Assembly: GCA_013314865.1 (NCBI GenBank)
Contig: JABUEV010000083.1
Span: 1 to 8,355, forward strand
Source: Bacteroidales bacterium
GTDB lineage: Bacteria > Bacteroidota > Bacteroidia > Bacteroidales > VadinHA17
Direction: 5' to 3'
Length of the DNA: 8,355 nt
Each line of letters starts with the position of its first letter. Positions within the stretch are counted from its first letter, which is position 1. This document shows, one piece after another, positions 1-6,492 of the stretch. The position numbers and the translations under genes were made by a program. The notes beneath the pieces are model-generated. The model ran no database searches and was not told the DNA's origin. It saw only the letters and a list, made by a program, of their open reading frames with translations.

Positions 1-120
1 TCTCTTGTTACAGTGGGCTTTGCAGAGTTGCTTCTGATGATTCTCCTGGCTTTTTATCTTTTTTCTGTAATTAATAAAACCACAAATGCGAAACGCGAAA
101 CGCGTAACCCGAAACAGTAA
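1..120 (+). CDS. C-terminal end of a membrane protein (partial)
   Basis: An open frame enters the window at base 1 and stops with TAA at 118-120, giving the last 39 residues of a protein. Residues 2-24 are strongly hydrophobic (the stretch VGFAELLLMILLAFYLF is typical) and form one transmembrane helix. A short polar, basic tail (NKTTNAKRETRNPKQ) follows and would lie in the cytoplasm by the positive-inside rule. The layout suits the last helix of a transporter, and a sugar or solute transporter next to a SIS-domain protein would make sense, but too little is present to name a family. The last 15 or so codons lie inside a 7-bp repeat tract, so the tail sequence is probably not under strong functional constraint. 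The next gene starts 18 bp downstream on the same strand, so the two are probably cotranscribed. Confidence 0.6.
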   Translation, partial: SLVTVGFAELLLMILLAFYLFSVINKTTNAKRETRNPKQ

Positions 121-136
121 ACACTAAACCTATAAC
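74..136 (+). repeat. Degenerate heptanucleotide tandem repeat (NNNWAAC)n
   Basis: Nine consecutive 7-bp units lie in perfect register from 74 to 136. Eight of the nine end in [A/T]AAC; the exception is unit 81-87, which ends AAAT. The units at 88-94 and 95-101 are identical (GCGAAAC), and 102-108 differs from them by one base. The first three bases drift more than the last four. The tract covers the 3' end and stop codon of the upstream membrane-protein gene and ends 2 bp before the ATG of the SIS gene at 139. Because 7 is not a multiple of 3, gain or loss of one unit would change the upstream protein's C terminus and shift the spacing ahead of the next start codon. Confidence 0.8.
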
Positions 137-138
137 AT

Positions 139-900
139 ATGTTAGCATTGGAATGGCTTGAGAATGCACGCGAGGTGATGTCGCGGATTGAAAATACCCA
201 GATGGAAAATATCCGTACTGCAGCTGAGGCAATGGCTGGCACCATAGAATGCAACAGATGGGTTCACACCTTTGGCTGTGGCCATGCAACATTGCCGGTC
301 GAGGAAATGTATCCAAGAATTGGAGGATTCGTAGGATTTCATCCCATGATAGAACTGCCGCTTTCCTTCTTTACCCGAATAACAGGAGAGATGGGGGTGC
401 ACCAGTTTGTCTTTCTTGAAAGAGTTGAGGGCTACGGCGTCGAAATAATGAAAGGATATGATTTTGACAGCCGTGATGTGATGTGGATTTTTTCCCATTC
501 AGGAATCAATAATGTAAATATTGACATAGCACTTGAATCAAGAAAGAGAGGGATGAAGGTGATAGTATACGGTGCTGCATCTGCTGCAAAAGGAAAGAAG
601 ACAAGACATTCATGCGGCAAGACAATATTTGATCTTGCCGACATAGTTGTAGACACTTGCGCCCCGCTTGAGGATGCTTCGGTTCCCCTGAAAAATCATA
701 TAGATAAGATAGGTCCTGTTTCAACCATGGCGTTTGTCACATGTGTCTGGATGACCATTACCACAGTTGCGGAAATACTCGCAGAAAAGGGAGTGAAGCT
801 TTATATTCATCCGTCACACAATGTGCCGGGTGACAATACTGCCAGACAGCGTCTGGATGAAGCACTTGCTGAATATAAAAGAAGAATTGCAGGTGTCTGA
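139..900 (+). CDS. SIS-domain sugar-phosphate isomerase/binding protein (UPF0309/COG4821-like)
   Basis: This 253-residue cytosolic protein has the sugar isomerase (SIS) fold that binds phosphosugars in isomerases, MurNAc-6-P etherases and RpiR-type regulators. The architecture matches the UPF0309/COG4821 group of about 240-250 residues. An N-terminal helical region with the TQMENIRTAAEAM segment (about 20-32) comes first. The first phosphosugar loop follows, TFGCGHA (44-50), then VEEMYPRIGG (54-63). The second serine/glycine loop is FSHSGINNVNID (118-129), and GKTIFDLADIVVDTCAP (160-176) matches the family's nucleotide-fold strand. The end, HPSHNVPGDN followed by a helix ending YKRRI, corresponds to the family's usual C terminus. 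The first ATG fits the family start, and no Shine-Dalgarno sequence is visible. It probably shares a transcript with the membrane protein upstream and is convergent with the MscS gene, 20 bp away. The substrate is unknown; N-acetyl amino sugars or other phosphosugars are guesses from the fold. The family call is firm, the enzyme activity is not. Confidence 0.88.
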   Translation: MLALEWLENAREVMSRIENTQMENIRTAAEAMAGTIECNRWVHTFGCGHATLPVEEMYPRIGGFVGFHPMIELPLSFFTRITGEMGVHQFVFLERVEGYGVEIMKGYDFDSRDVMWIFSHSGINNVNIDIALESRKRGMKVIVYGAASAAKGKKTRHSCGKTIFDLADIVVDTCAPLEDASVPLKNHIDKIGPVSTMAFVTCVWMTITTVAEILAEKGVKLYIHPSHNVPGDNTARQRLDEALAEYKRRIAGV

Positions 901-920
901 AAACGACTGCAGATGAATTC

Positions 921-1778
921 TTATTTTTCTGCCTGATGAATGACCCTTTGAGGAAAGGGGATTTCAATACCTTCCCTGTCAAAGGCAATTTTCAGGCGCT
1001 TCCTCATTTCGCCGGTTATCTCCCACTGTCTCAAAGGCTTGGTATCACCAAGTATTTTAATAATGATGGCCGAATCGCCAAAATCATTAACCCGAAGAAA
1101 CCTGGGCGGACTGATGATAGCATCGGCAAACGCCGGATCCTCAGCCAGCTCTTTTCCCGTACGGTTGATCACTTCAATTACATGCTCAAGGTTAGTATTG
1201 TAAGAGACACCTATGTCAAAATTTACCCTGGCAAAATCCTTTGAGAGGTTTGAGACTCTTTTGATCTCGCCGTTAGGGATATGGTGTACTGTTCCGTTAA
1301 TATCGCGAAGCGTTGTCAGTCTTAATGTGATTTTTTCAACTGTACCCCCAATGTCATCAATTTTAATAATATCTCCGATTCTGTACTGGTTTTCAATTAT
1401 CATGAATAAACCGGAAATGACATCCTTTACCAGAGACTGGGCTCCGAATCCAATCGCAAGTCCTGCAATCCCTGCACCGGCAAGTATCGGTCCGATCTTA
1501 AGGCCCGCTTCCTGAAGAATCATGAGCACCGCAAGAATAATTAAAATAATTCTCAATGCTCCTTTAAAAATGTGTATTAGGGTATCTTCTCTTTTTATCT
1601 CAGCTTCCTCTGTCATTGTTTCATCGCGAACTACGGCAATCCTGACAGCTCTTATGATTATTCTGCCAAGTATTATGTTGAGGAGGTAGGCTGCCAGGCC
1701 TATCAGTACAATCTTAATGCCATGATTCAACAGCCATGGTACAATCTGGTCATCCCATTTTTCCAGGTATTCTTTCAT
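921..1778 (-). CDS. Small-conductance mechanosensitive channel, MscS family
   Basis: This 285-residue inner-membrane channel would open under membrane tension and release solutes during hypo-osmotic shock. It is the compact three-helix form, like MscS or YkuT. TM1 is at about 20-46 and TM2 at about 68-92. The pore-lining TM3 at about 94-126 carries the glycine/alanine-rich signature (ILAGAGIAGLAIGFGAQSLV) followed by KDVISGLFMIIENQYRIGD. The beta domain at about 133-172 contains GGTVEKITLRLTTLRD and HHIPNGEI. The alpha/beta cytoplasmic vestibule ends in GIEIPFPQ (270-277), the usual MscS C terminus. The region just upstream of the ATG reads AAAAGG directly against the start codon, too close for a good ribosome binding site. 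The gene lies 59 bp downstream of the Gfo/Idh/MocA gene on the same strand and may be cotranscribed with it, though the functions are not obviously related. Its stop codon lies 20 bp from that of the convergent SIS gene. Confidence 0.95.
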   Translation of the reverse strand: MKEYLEKWDDQIVPWLLNHGIKIVLIGLAAYLLNIILGRIIIRAVRIAVVRDETMTEEAEIKREDTLIHIFKGALRIILIILAVLMILQEAGLKIGPILAGAGIAGLAIGFGAQSLVKDVISGLFMIIENQYRIGDIIKIDDIGGTVEKITLRLTTLRDINGTVHHIPNGEIKRVSNLSKDFARVNFDIGVSYNTNLEHVIEVINRTGKELAEDPAFADAIISPPRFLRVNDFGDSAIIIKILGDTKPLRQWEITGEMRKRLKIAFDREGIEIPFPQRVIHQAEK

Positions 1779-1837
1779 CCTTTTGCTTTTTATAGTTCAA
1801 ATAGAAGCTTGTTTGTCATGAGTTTTAGATACTACAG

Positions 1838-3190
1838 TTATACTTTTTCCGGAAGCACATAAGGTTTTCTGTAAACCTGTCTTGTAAGGTAGCTGTTAGC
1901 TTCCGGGTCATTGACAAATGTTTCAGTCTTTCCGTCAAAGATCAGTTTGCGGCCGGTTCGGTAAGCAATGTTTCCAATCAGCATCATGGCAGTTGACATG
2001 TGTCCTTCATTTATGTCAGCAAGAAGATCCTGCGGTTTCCGACTGCGCACGCAGTCAAGGAAATTTACAAAATGGTACTCGATCCGGGCTTTTTCAAGCT
2101 CCATCCTGTATGGATCCGGTTCCAGGTCGGCTGGAGTAAGACTGATGCCAGGCTCCCTGTTTGGACCCATGAATGTCTGAAAATTATTTCCGAGAGTTGC
2201 ATATCCTTTTGTTCCGAAGAAAGTAATAGTACTTTCCTCGGGAGTGAAAAGACTTCTTACTTCCAGTTCAATTATTTTTCCGTCATCATATTCAAATGTT
2301 CCAACCTGCAGGTTAGGAACCTCCTGGTCAGAATCCCATGCATAGAAGCCGCCGCAGCAGCTTATTTTTACAGGATGAACGTCTTTTCGCATCGCCAGCC
2401 TGATCCTGTCGACGGCATGCACCCCGTTGTTGCCGAACTCACCTGTTGCCGTATCCCAGTACCAGTGCCAGTTATAATGGAAGTGGTTTTTGTTAAATGG
2501 TATCATCGGAGCCGGCCCCCTGTAAAGATCCCAGTTTACGCCTGCAGGGACTTCCGAATCCGGAATCCTTCCTATGCTCGGCCTGTGACGGTAAACTGTT
2601 GCGCGACCCATGTAAATATCTCCTATCACTCCTTCCTGAACAAGCTGTATGGCTTTCTGTGACAACCTGTTAGCCCTGTGCTGAGTGCCGGTCTGGACTA
2701 TCCTGTTGTACTTTCTGGCAGCTTCAACGATTTTTCTGCCTTCCAGTACAGTATATGATACCGGTTTTTCAAGATAAACATCTTTGCCTGCCTGACATGC
2801 CCAGATTGCCATCAGTGCATGCCAGTAATCGGGGGTGGCAATGGCAACAGCATCAATATCTTTATCTTCCATCATTTTTCGAAAATCAAGATATGTTTTT
2901 GGCTTTTCTCCACCAAGATTTTCAATGTCGGCAATTGCCTTCGCGAAAAGATTCTCATCAGCATCGCATATCGCCACAACCCTTGAATTCTTTATTTTGG
3001 TAAAGTTTGCCGTGTGCCCTGTGCCTCCGTAAAACCCTCCACGATCGTTTATCCCTGCAACAGCAACATTAATCACATCACCGGGTTTATTCTGCATAAA
3101 ACCCTTTATATAAACAGGTGCCCCGGCTGTTAAACCTGCTGAAAGCACTGCTGATTTTTTTATGAAACTGCGGCGGTTTTCTGTTTTCAT
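1838..3190 (-). CDS. Tat-exported Gfo/Idh/MocA family NAD(P)-dependent oxidoreductase
   Basis: This 450-residue protein belongs to the glucose-fructose oxidoreductase/inositol dehydrogenase/MocA family, which oxidises or rearranges sugars and polyols with tightly bound NAD(P). The N terminus has a twin-arginine signal: NRRSFIKKSA (5-14), then a weakly hydrophobic alanine/glycine segment to about residue 30. It therefore probably folds in the cytoplasm with its cofactor and acts in the periplasm. The Rossmann fold begins with INVAVAGINDRGG (40-52), a variant of the usual GxGxxG loop, and continues with VVAICDAD (71-78) and AVAIATPDYWHA (114-125). The family hallmark EKP is at 141-143. The C-terminal Gfo/Idh half includes WDTATGEFGNNGVHAVD (245-261), where the histidine (258) and aspartate (261) match the catalytic region. 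Tat-bearing members of this size are abundant in Bacteroidota and Planctomycetes that degrade polysaccharides. The substrate cannot be read from the sequence. The start is supported by the complete Tat signal. Upstream DNA is AT-rich without a Shine-Dalgarno sequence. Confidence 0.93.
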   Translation of the reverse strand: MKTENRRSFIKKSAVLSAGLTAGAPVYIKGFMQNKPGDVINVAVAGINDRGGFYGGTGHTANFTKIKNSRVVAICDADENLFAKAIADIENLGGEKPKTYLDFRKMMEDKDIDAVAIATPDYWHALMAIWACQAGKDVYLEKPVSYTVLEGRKIVEAARKYNRIVQTGTQHRANRLSQKAIQLVQEGVIGDIYMGRATVYRHRPSIGRIPDSEVPAGVNWDLYRGPAPMIPFNKNHFHYNWHWYWDTATGEFGNNGVHAVDRIRLAMRKDVHPVKISCCGGFYAWDSDQEVPNLQVGTFEYDDGKIIELEVRSLFTPEESTITFFGTKGYATLGNNFQTFMGPNREPGISLTPADLEPDPYRMELEKARIEYHFVNFLDCVRSRKPQDLLADINEGHMSTAMMLIGNIAYRTGRKLIFDGKTETFVNDPEANSYLTRQVYRKPYVLPEKV

Positions 3191-3324
3191 GTCAGACTTA
3201 TTTAGGTTATAATGTTTTATACTATCTGGTTGGGGATAGAAAAATACTATTAAATCCGGTTATCATTCCAGAATAAAAATAGTAAAATTCTCAGCTTTTA
3301 ATCTCCAATTCTTATTAATGAGGA

Positions 3325-3352
3325 TTGATATGAAGCAGTTTTTTTATATTTG
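3325..3352 (+). promoter_or_regulatory. Predicted Bacteroidota-type promoter for the M28 peptidase gene
   Basis: TTG at 3325-3327, a 17-bp spacer, then TATATTTG at 3345-3352 is an exact fit to the published Flavobacterium/Bacteroides promoter consensus TTG-N17-23-TAnnTTTG. Transcription would start around 3358-3360, leaving an untranslated leader of about 110 bases before the ATG at 3470. The six fixed bases of the -7 element can occur by chance in AT-rich DNA, so the support comes from the additional -33 match and from the position in a divergent intergenic region. No equally good match was found on the minus strand for the Gfo/Idh gene. Confidence 0.5.
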
Positions 3353-3410
3353 AGCTTTTTCAGCCGGAACTTTAAAGTCTTGGACAATACGGTAAGATAT
3401 AATATGACAG

Positions 3411-3481
3411 GTTCCGTAGAGGCTTTGCAATAAGAATTTATCAGGTAATAACAATTTAAATAAGTCAATATGTTCCGTAGA
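3411..3481 (+). repeat. Exact 10-bp direct repeat flanking the M28 peptidase start
   Basis: The 10-mer GTTCCGTAGA occurs at 3411-3420 and again at 3472-3481, 61 bp apart. The second copy begins on the G of the start codon and covers codons 2-4. A reverse-complement hexamer (CGGAAC, 3365-3370) lies further upstream and could pair with either copy in the leader RNA. It may be chance, a remnant of local duplication, or an alternative-pairing element in the leader; nothing in the sequence decides between these. Confidence 0.35.
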
Positions 3482-5131
3482 AATTTCGTGTTTGTTGTTC
3501 TGATATGCGGTTTATTTATAAGCTGTAATGATGAAAACATAAAAGTAGTGAAGGCTCTTGAGAGCATTGAGGAAGATGATATTAAAAGACACATTGCTGT
3601 TATAGCATCTGATGAATTTCAGGGAAGAGCTCCTGCCACAGAAGGAGAACAAAAAACCATCAGATATCTTGCAGAGCAGTTTGAAAAGGCCGGGCTGAAA
3701 CCTGCCAGTAACGGAAGCTTTTTTCAGGAGGTTCCTCTTGTAAAACTCACTGCCGATCCGATGATGAAGCTCGAAATAACAGGTGTTTCTCAAAAGATAA
3801 GCCTGAAATTCTCAGACGACTTTATCGGAGGTACACCTCAACTGAAGGAGAATATCAGTCTGAATAATTCTGACATTATCTTTGTGGGATACGGAATCAA
3901 TTCGCCTGAGTATGGATGGAACGATTATGAAGGTATAGATGTCAGGGGAAAGACAGTGATAATGCTTGTCAATGATCCCGGTTATGCTACCGGCGACACC
4001 CTTCTTTTCAAAGGAAAGGAGATGACTATTTACGGAAGATGGACATACAAATTTGAAGAGGCTGCCCGGCAGAGAGCTGCAGGAGCATTTATAATACATG
4101 AGACGGGAGCTGCCGCATACCCATGGGCAGTTGTTCAGAACAGCTGGTCTGGCCCTCAGTACTATCTGAGAGAAAATGACCTGGCCAAATCTGCCCTGCA
4201 GGTTAAAGGCTGGTTTACAAATGAATCCGCCAGAAAAATATTTGAATCTGCCGGGATTGATTTTGACTCCGCAATAACCTCTGCTGCACAAAGAGATTTC
4301 AAGCCTATATCACTTAATTTAAAGGCCTCTGTGTCATTTAACAACAAGGTTGAATACGCTGTTTCGAATAATGTGGCAGCTGTCTGGCCCGGTTCAGAAA
4401 GATCTGATGAATATGTGATATACATGGCACACTGGGATCATTTTGGTGTTAATCCCTCATTTGAAGGTGACTCAGTCCTGAACGGGGCTGTTGACAATGC
4501 CACGGGAACTGCAGCATTGATTGAGCTTGCGGAGGCATTTACTCTTTTGCCAGAAAAACAAAAAAGGTCCATAATGTTCCTTTCAGTCACCTGCGAGGAA
4601 CAGGGACTCCTCGGGAGCAGATATTATGCCGAAAATCCCCTTGTGCCGCTTAATAAGACTGCAGGAGTTATCAATATGGACGGACTTAACATTCTGGGAA
4701 GGACTAAGGACATGACAATCATAGGCCTGGGTAATTCGGAACTGGATGACTATGCACTTGAAGTGCTGGGTAAATATGACCGTTATGCAAATCCGGATCA
4801 ATTTCCGGAAAAAGGAAATTATTTCCGCTCCGACCATTACAATTTTGCAAGGGCTGGAGTGCCTGCATTGTATTTGGGCAAGGGGGTTGATGATGTATCA
4901 AAAGGGAAAGAATGGGGGATGGCCCAGTCGGAGAAATGGATAATGGAAAACTACCACAAGCCGTCTGACAATTATGAACCTGACATCTGGAAATTTGACG
5001 GAATGATTGAAGATATTAAAGTCTACTTTGAGATTGGATACAAACTCAGTAACACTGACAGATTTCCTGAATGGAAGCCCGGTTCTCAATTTAAGCCGGC
5101 CCGCGATGAAATGATGATGAGAATTCAGTAA
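3470..5131 (+). CDS. M28 family zinc metallo-aminopeptidase, lipoprotein with PA-like domain
   Basis: This 553-residue predicted exopeptidase removes N-terminal amino acids from peptides using two zinc ions. A type II signal peptide (RRNFVFVVLICGLFIS) ends at lipobox Cys19, followed by NDEN. Such acidic residues just after the cysteine resemble the Bacteroidota lipoprotein export signal, so the protein may face the cell exterior. An N-terminal cap region (about 30-125) is followed by a protease-associated-like insert (about 130-290) containing FVGYGINSPEYGWNDYEG and VRGKTVIMLVNDPG. The peptidase domain then holds all expected metal and catalytic residues: H321 and D323 in AHWDHFG, D342 in GAVDNATGTA, E376/E377 in TCEEQGLLGS, D404 in NMDGLN and H456 in RSDHYNFARAG. 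It is complete and probably active. The preferred substrate is unknown. The start is fixed by the signal peptide. It is transcribed divergently from the Gfo/Idh gene, and an alcohol dehydrogenase gene follows after 56 bp with no terminator visible. Confidence 0.94.
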   Translation: MFRRNFVFVVLICGLFISCNDENIKVVKALESIEEDDIKRHIAVIASDEFQGRAPATEGEQKTIRYLAEQFEKAGLKPASNGSFFQEVPLVKLTADPMMKLEITGVSQKISLKFSDDFIGGTPQLKENISLNNSDIIFVGYGINSPEYGWNDYEGIDVRGKTVIMLVNDPGYATGDTLLFKGKEMTIYGRWTYKFEEAARQRAAGAFIIHETGAAAYPWAVVQNSWSGPQYYLRENDLAKSALQVKGWFTNESARKIFESAGIDFDSAITSAAQRDFKPISLNLKASVSFNNKVEYAVSNNVAAVWPGSERSDEYVIYMAHWDHFGVNPSFEGDSVLNGAVDNATGTAALIELAEAFTLLPEKQKRSIMFLSVTCEEQGLLGSRYYAENPLVPLNKTAGVINMDGLNILGRTKDMTIIGLGNSELDDYALEVLGKYDRYANPDQFPEKGNYFRSDHYNFARAGVPALYLGKGVDDVSKGKEWGMAQSEKWIMENYHKPSDNYEPDIWKFDGMIEDIKVYFEIGYKLSNTDRFPEWKPGSQFKPARDEMMMRIQ

Positions 5132-5187
5132 GACTGATAAATAATCAAAATACATTTTAATTAAGACAACCATTTTGAATCAGTGTC

Positions 5188-6216
5188 ATGAAAGCAATGG
5201 TATTGAATTCGGTTGTTAACCTTGATCAGAGCAACGAGCCTCTTGTCTTTCAGGAGATGCCTGATCCACATCCGGGAGATGATGAAGTTCTTATCAAAGT
5301 CTCTGCATGTGGCGTGTGCCATACAGAACTTGATGAGATAGAAGGAAGGACGCCTCCTCCTAAGTTTCCTGTCATTCCCGGACACCAGGTAATAGGAAGG
5401 GTAGCAGATGCGGGGAAGAATGTAAAAAGCTTAAAAACCGGCGACAGGGTAGGTGTTGCATGGATATGGTCTTCATGCGGACATTGTAGATACTGCCTGG
5501 AAGGATTTGAAAACCTTTGCCCCGAGTTTAAGGCAACCGGAAGGGATGTCAATGGCGGTTATGCACAATTTATGACTGTTAAGGAAGCGTTTGCTCATCC
5601 TGTTCCTGATATTTTCTCTGATGTACAGGCAGCGCCATTGCTATGTGCCGGTGCGGTAGGTTACAGGTCTGTTAAGCTGGCAAACATAACCTCCGGCAGT
5701 GCTGTAGGCTTAACGGGCTTTGGGGCTTCTGGTCACATCGTTTTGCAGATTATCAGATTTAAATACCCCGGAACAGGAATATTTGTGTTTGCAAGAAGTG
5801 AAGCTGAAAGAAAATTTGCCCGTGAACTTGGCGCTGATTGGGCTGGTGATACAACTGATCATCCGGCAGAAAAGCTTGATACTGTTATTGACACCACTCC
5901 GGTATGGAAGCCTGTAGTGGAAGCCCTTGGTAATCTTAAACCCGGCGGAAGGCTTGTAATCAATGCAATAAGAAAAGAAAACATAGATAAAGATTACCTG
6001 CTTAACCTCGATTACCCTCTGCACCTATGGATGGAAAAGGAAATAAAAAGTGTTGCGAATGTTACAAAAAAAGATGTAAGGGAATTTCTGGAAATAGCTT
6101 CAGCAATACCTGTAATACCTGAAGTTCAGGAATACAGACTCGAAGATGCCAATATCGCACTCCTTGAATTAAAAATGAGAAAAATTCGCGGAGCAAAAGT
6201 GCTTGTAGTGAATTGA
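5188..6216 (+). CDS. Zinc-dependent alcohol dehydrogenase, medium-chain, CAD2-like
   Basis: This 342-residue cytosolic enzyme of the medium-chain dehydrogenase/reductase family interconverts alcohols and aldehydes with NAD(P)(H). Catalytic zinc ligands are C44 (ACGVCHTEL), H66 (PGHQVIGRV) and C153 (PLLCAGAVGYR). The structural zinc site is C97, C100, C103 and C111 (SCGHCRYCLEG, then NLCPEF). The coenzyme loop is GFGASGH (177-183), followed by FARSEAERKFARELGADWAGD (201-221). The RS after the second Rossmann strand is often associated with NADP(H), which is an inference here. The segment KEIKSVANVTKKDVREFL and the LLCAG/GFGAS pattern place it in the cinnamyl-alcohol-dehydrogenase-like CAD2 group rather than with AdhP. 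The residue after the zinc histidine is Gln67 where many family members have Glu. The length is normal and all ligands are present. The ATG lies 56 bp after the M28 gene without a Shine-Dalgarno sequence, so cotranscription is plausible. An 11-bp inverted repeat 49 bp past the stop may end the transcript. Confidence 0.94.
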   Translation: MKAMVLNSVVNLDQSNEPLVFQEMPDPHPGDDEVLIKVSACGVCHTELDEIEGRTPPPKFPVIPGHQVIGRVADAGKNVKSLKTGDRVGVAWIWSSCGHCRYCLEGFENLCPEFKATGRDVNGGYAQFMTVKEAFAHPVPDIFSDVQAAPLLCAGAVGYRSVKLANITSGSAVGLTGFGASGHIVLQIIRFKYPGTGIFVFARSEAERKFARELGADWAGDTTDHPAEKLDTVIDTTPVWKPVVEALGNLKPGGRLVINAIRKENIDKDYLLNLDYPLHLWMEKEIKSVANVTKKDVREFLEIASAIPVIPEVQEYRLEDANIALLELKMRKIRGAKVLVVN

Positions 6217-6264
6217 ATAAATTAGTAACTGATTTTGAAAACCTTAAAAATTCATCATAAGAAT

Positions 6265-6289
6265 AAATTGTTTAGATACTAAACAATTT
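6265..6289 (+). terminator. Perfect 11-bp inverted repeat with 3-nt loop; possible terminator
   Basis: The left arm AAATTGTTTAG (6265-6275), the loop ATA (6276-6278) and the right arm CTAAACAATTT (6279-6289) are fully complementary. T-rich DNA follows (TATTATT, then TTATTTTT by about 6307). It begins 49 bp after the alcohol dehydrogenase stop, a sensible place for an intrinsic terminator. The stem is AT-rich, with only two G-C pairs per 11, and the T run after it is broken, so it would be weak. The alternative is a palindromic operator, since the near-symmetric core TTTAGATACTAAA resembles sites of dimeric winged-helix repressors. Confidence 0.5.
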
Positions 6290-6370
6290 TATTATTGACG
6301 TTATTTTTAATTAAATGCAACCAATTTATACCCACATTTAAATTGAACCTTAATGCCGGGATTATAAAAA

Positions 6371-6401
6371 TTGACTTATTTACATCTTTCAATTATATTT
6401 G
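6371..6401 (+). promoter_or_regulatory. Predicted Bacteroidota-type promoter for the secreted protein/TonB receptor unit
   Basis: TTG at 6371-6373 (in TTGAC), a 20-bp spacer, then TATATTTG at 6394-6401 matches TTG-N17-23-TAnnTTTG exactly. The predicted start of transcription is about 6407, giving a leader of about 110 bases to the ATG at 6518. It lies downstream of the inverted repeat and upstream of a tightly spaced gene pair, so it probably drives both. The -7 octamer is identical to the one predicted at 3345-3352. Confidence 0.55.
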
Positions 6402-6446
6402 AAAAAAGACTGCTGAAACCTGCCTTAAAACAAGCATTCTAACTGG

Positions 6447-6492
6447 AGGCGGAGAGATTTTTGGCTGGTTAAATAAAATCAGGACGGAGAGA
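6447..6492 (+). repeat. Purine-rich near-direct repeat in the leader of the 6518 gene
   Basis: AGGCGGAGAGA at 6447-6457 recurs as AGGACGGAGAGA at 6481-6492, identical apart from one inserted A. Both copies lie in the predicted 5' leader, 26 bases or more before the start codon, too far to act as ordinary ribosome binding sites. Function unknown; a protein- or RNA-binding site in the leader is possible, as is chance in purine-rich DNA. Confidence 0.3.

Noticed and set aside
888..911. TGCAG/CTGCA hairpin at the end of the SIS gene as a terminator
   Set aside because: The stem is only 5 bp with a 14-base loop and begins inside the coding sequence; the T-rich stretch starts about 10 bases too late.
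2000..2662. Long open frame on the plus strand (220 codons)
   Set aside because: It lies entirely antisense inside the well-supported Gfo/Idh/MocA gene, and its translation shows no domain, signal peptide or sensible composition.
3239..3246. Minus-strand TATTTTTC as a -7 element for the Gfo/Idh gene
   Set aside because: It has one mismatch to TAnnTTTG, and no TTG lies at the permitted distance upstream, so it is not above chance in AT-rich DNA.
3245..3284. Inverted repeat TACTATT/AATAGTA in the divergent intergenic region
   Set aside because: 7-bp arms with a 26-bp spacer in AT-rich sequence are expected by chance, and it is not centred on a promoter.
3380..3403. E. coli-like TTGGAC and TATAAT boxes upstream of the M28 gene
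   Set aside because: The spacing is only 12 bp, and the Bacteroidota housekeeping sigma factor does not use this consensus. The TTG/TAnnTTTG match at 3325-3352 is better.
3298..3594. Minus-strand frame of 98 codons reaching into the divergent intergenic region
   Set aside because: It overlaps the signal peptide of the M28 gene antisense. Its composition looks like translated AT-rich DNA, and no promoter match precedes it.
3812..4291. Open frame of 159 codons on the minus strand
   Set aside because: It is antisense within the M28 peptidase gene, has a cysteine- and serine-rich composition typical of out-of-frame translation, and has no recognisable motif.
5254..5400. Gln67 in place of Glu after the zinc-binding histidine of the alcohol dehydrogenase, as a sign of inactivity
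   Set aside because: All catalytic and structural zinc ligands are present, and GHQ seems to be tolerated in this subfamily, so it is not evidence of loss of function.
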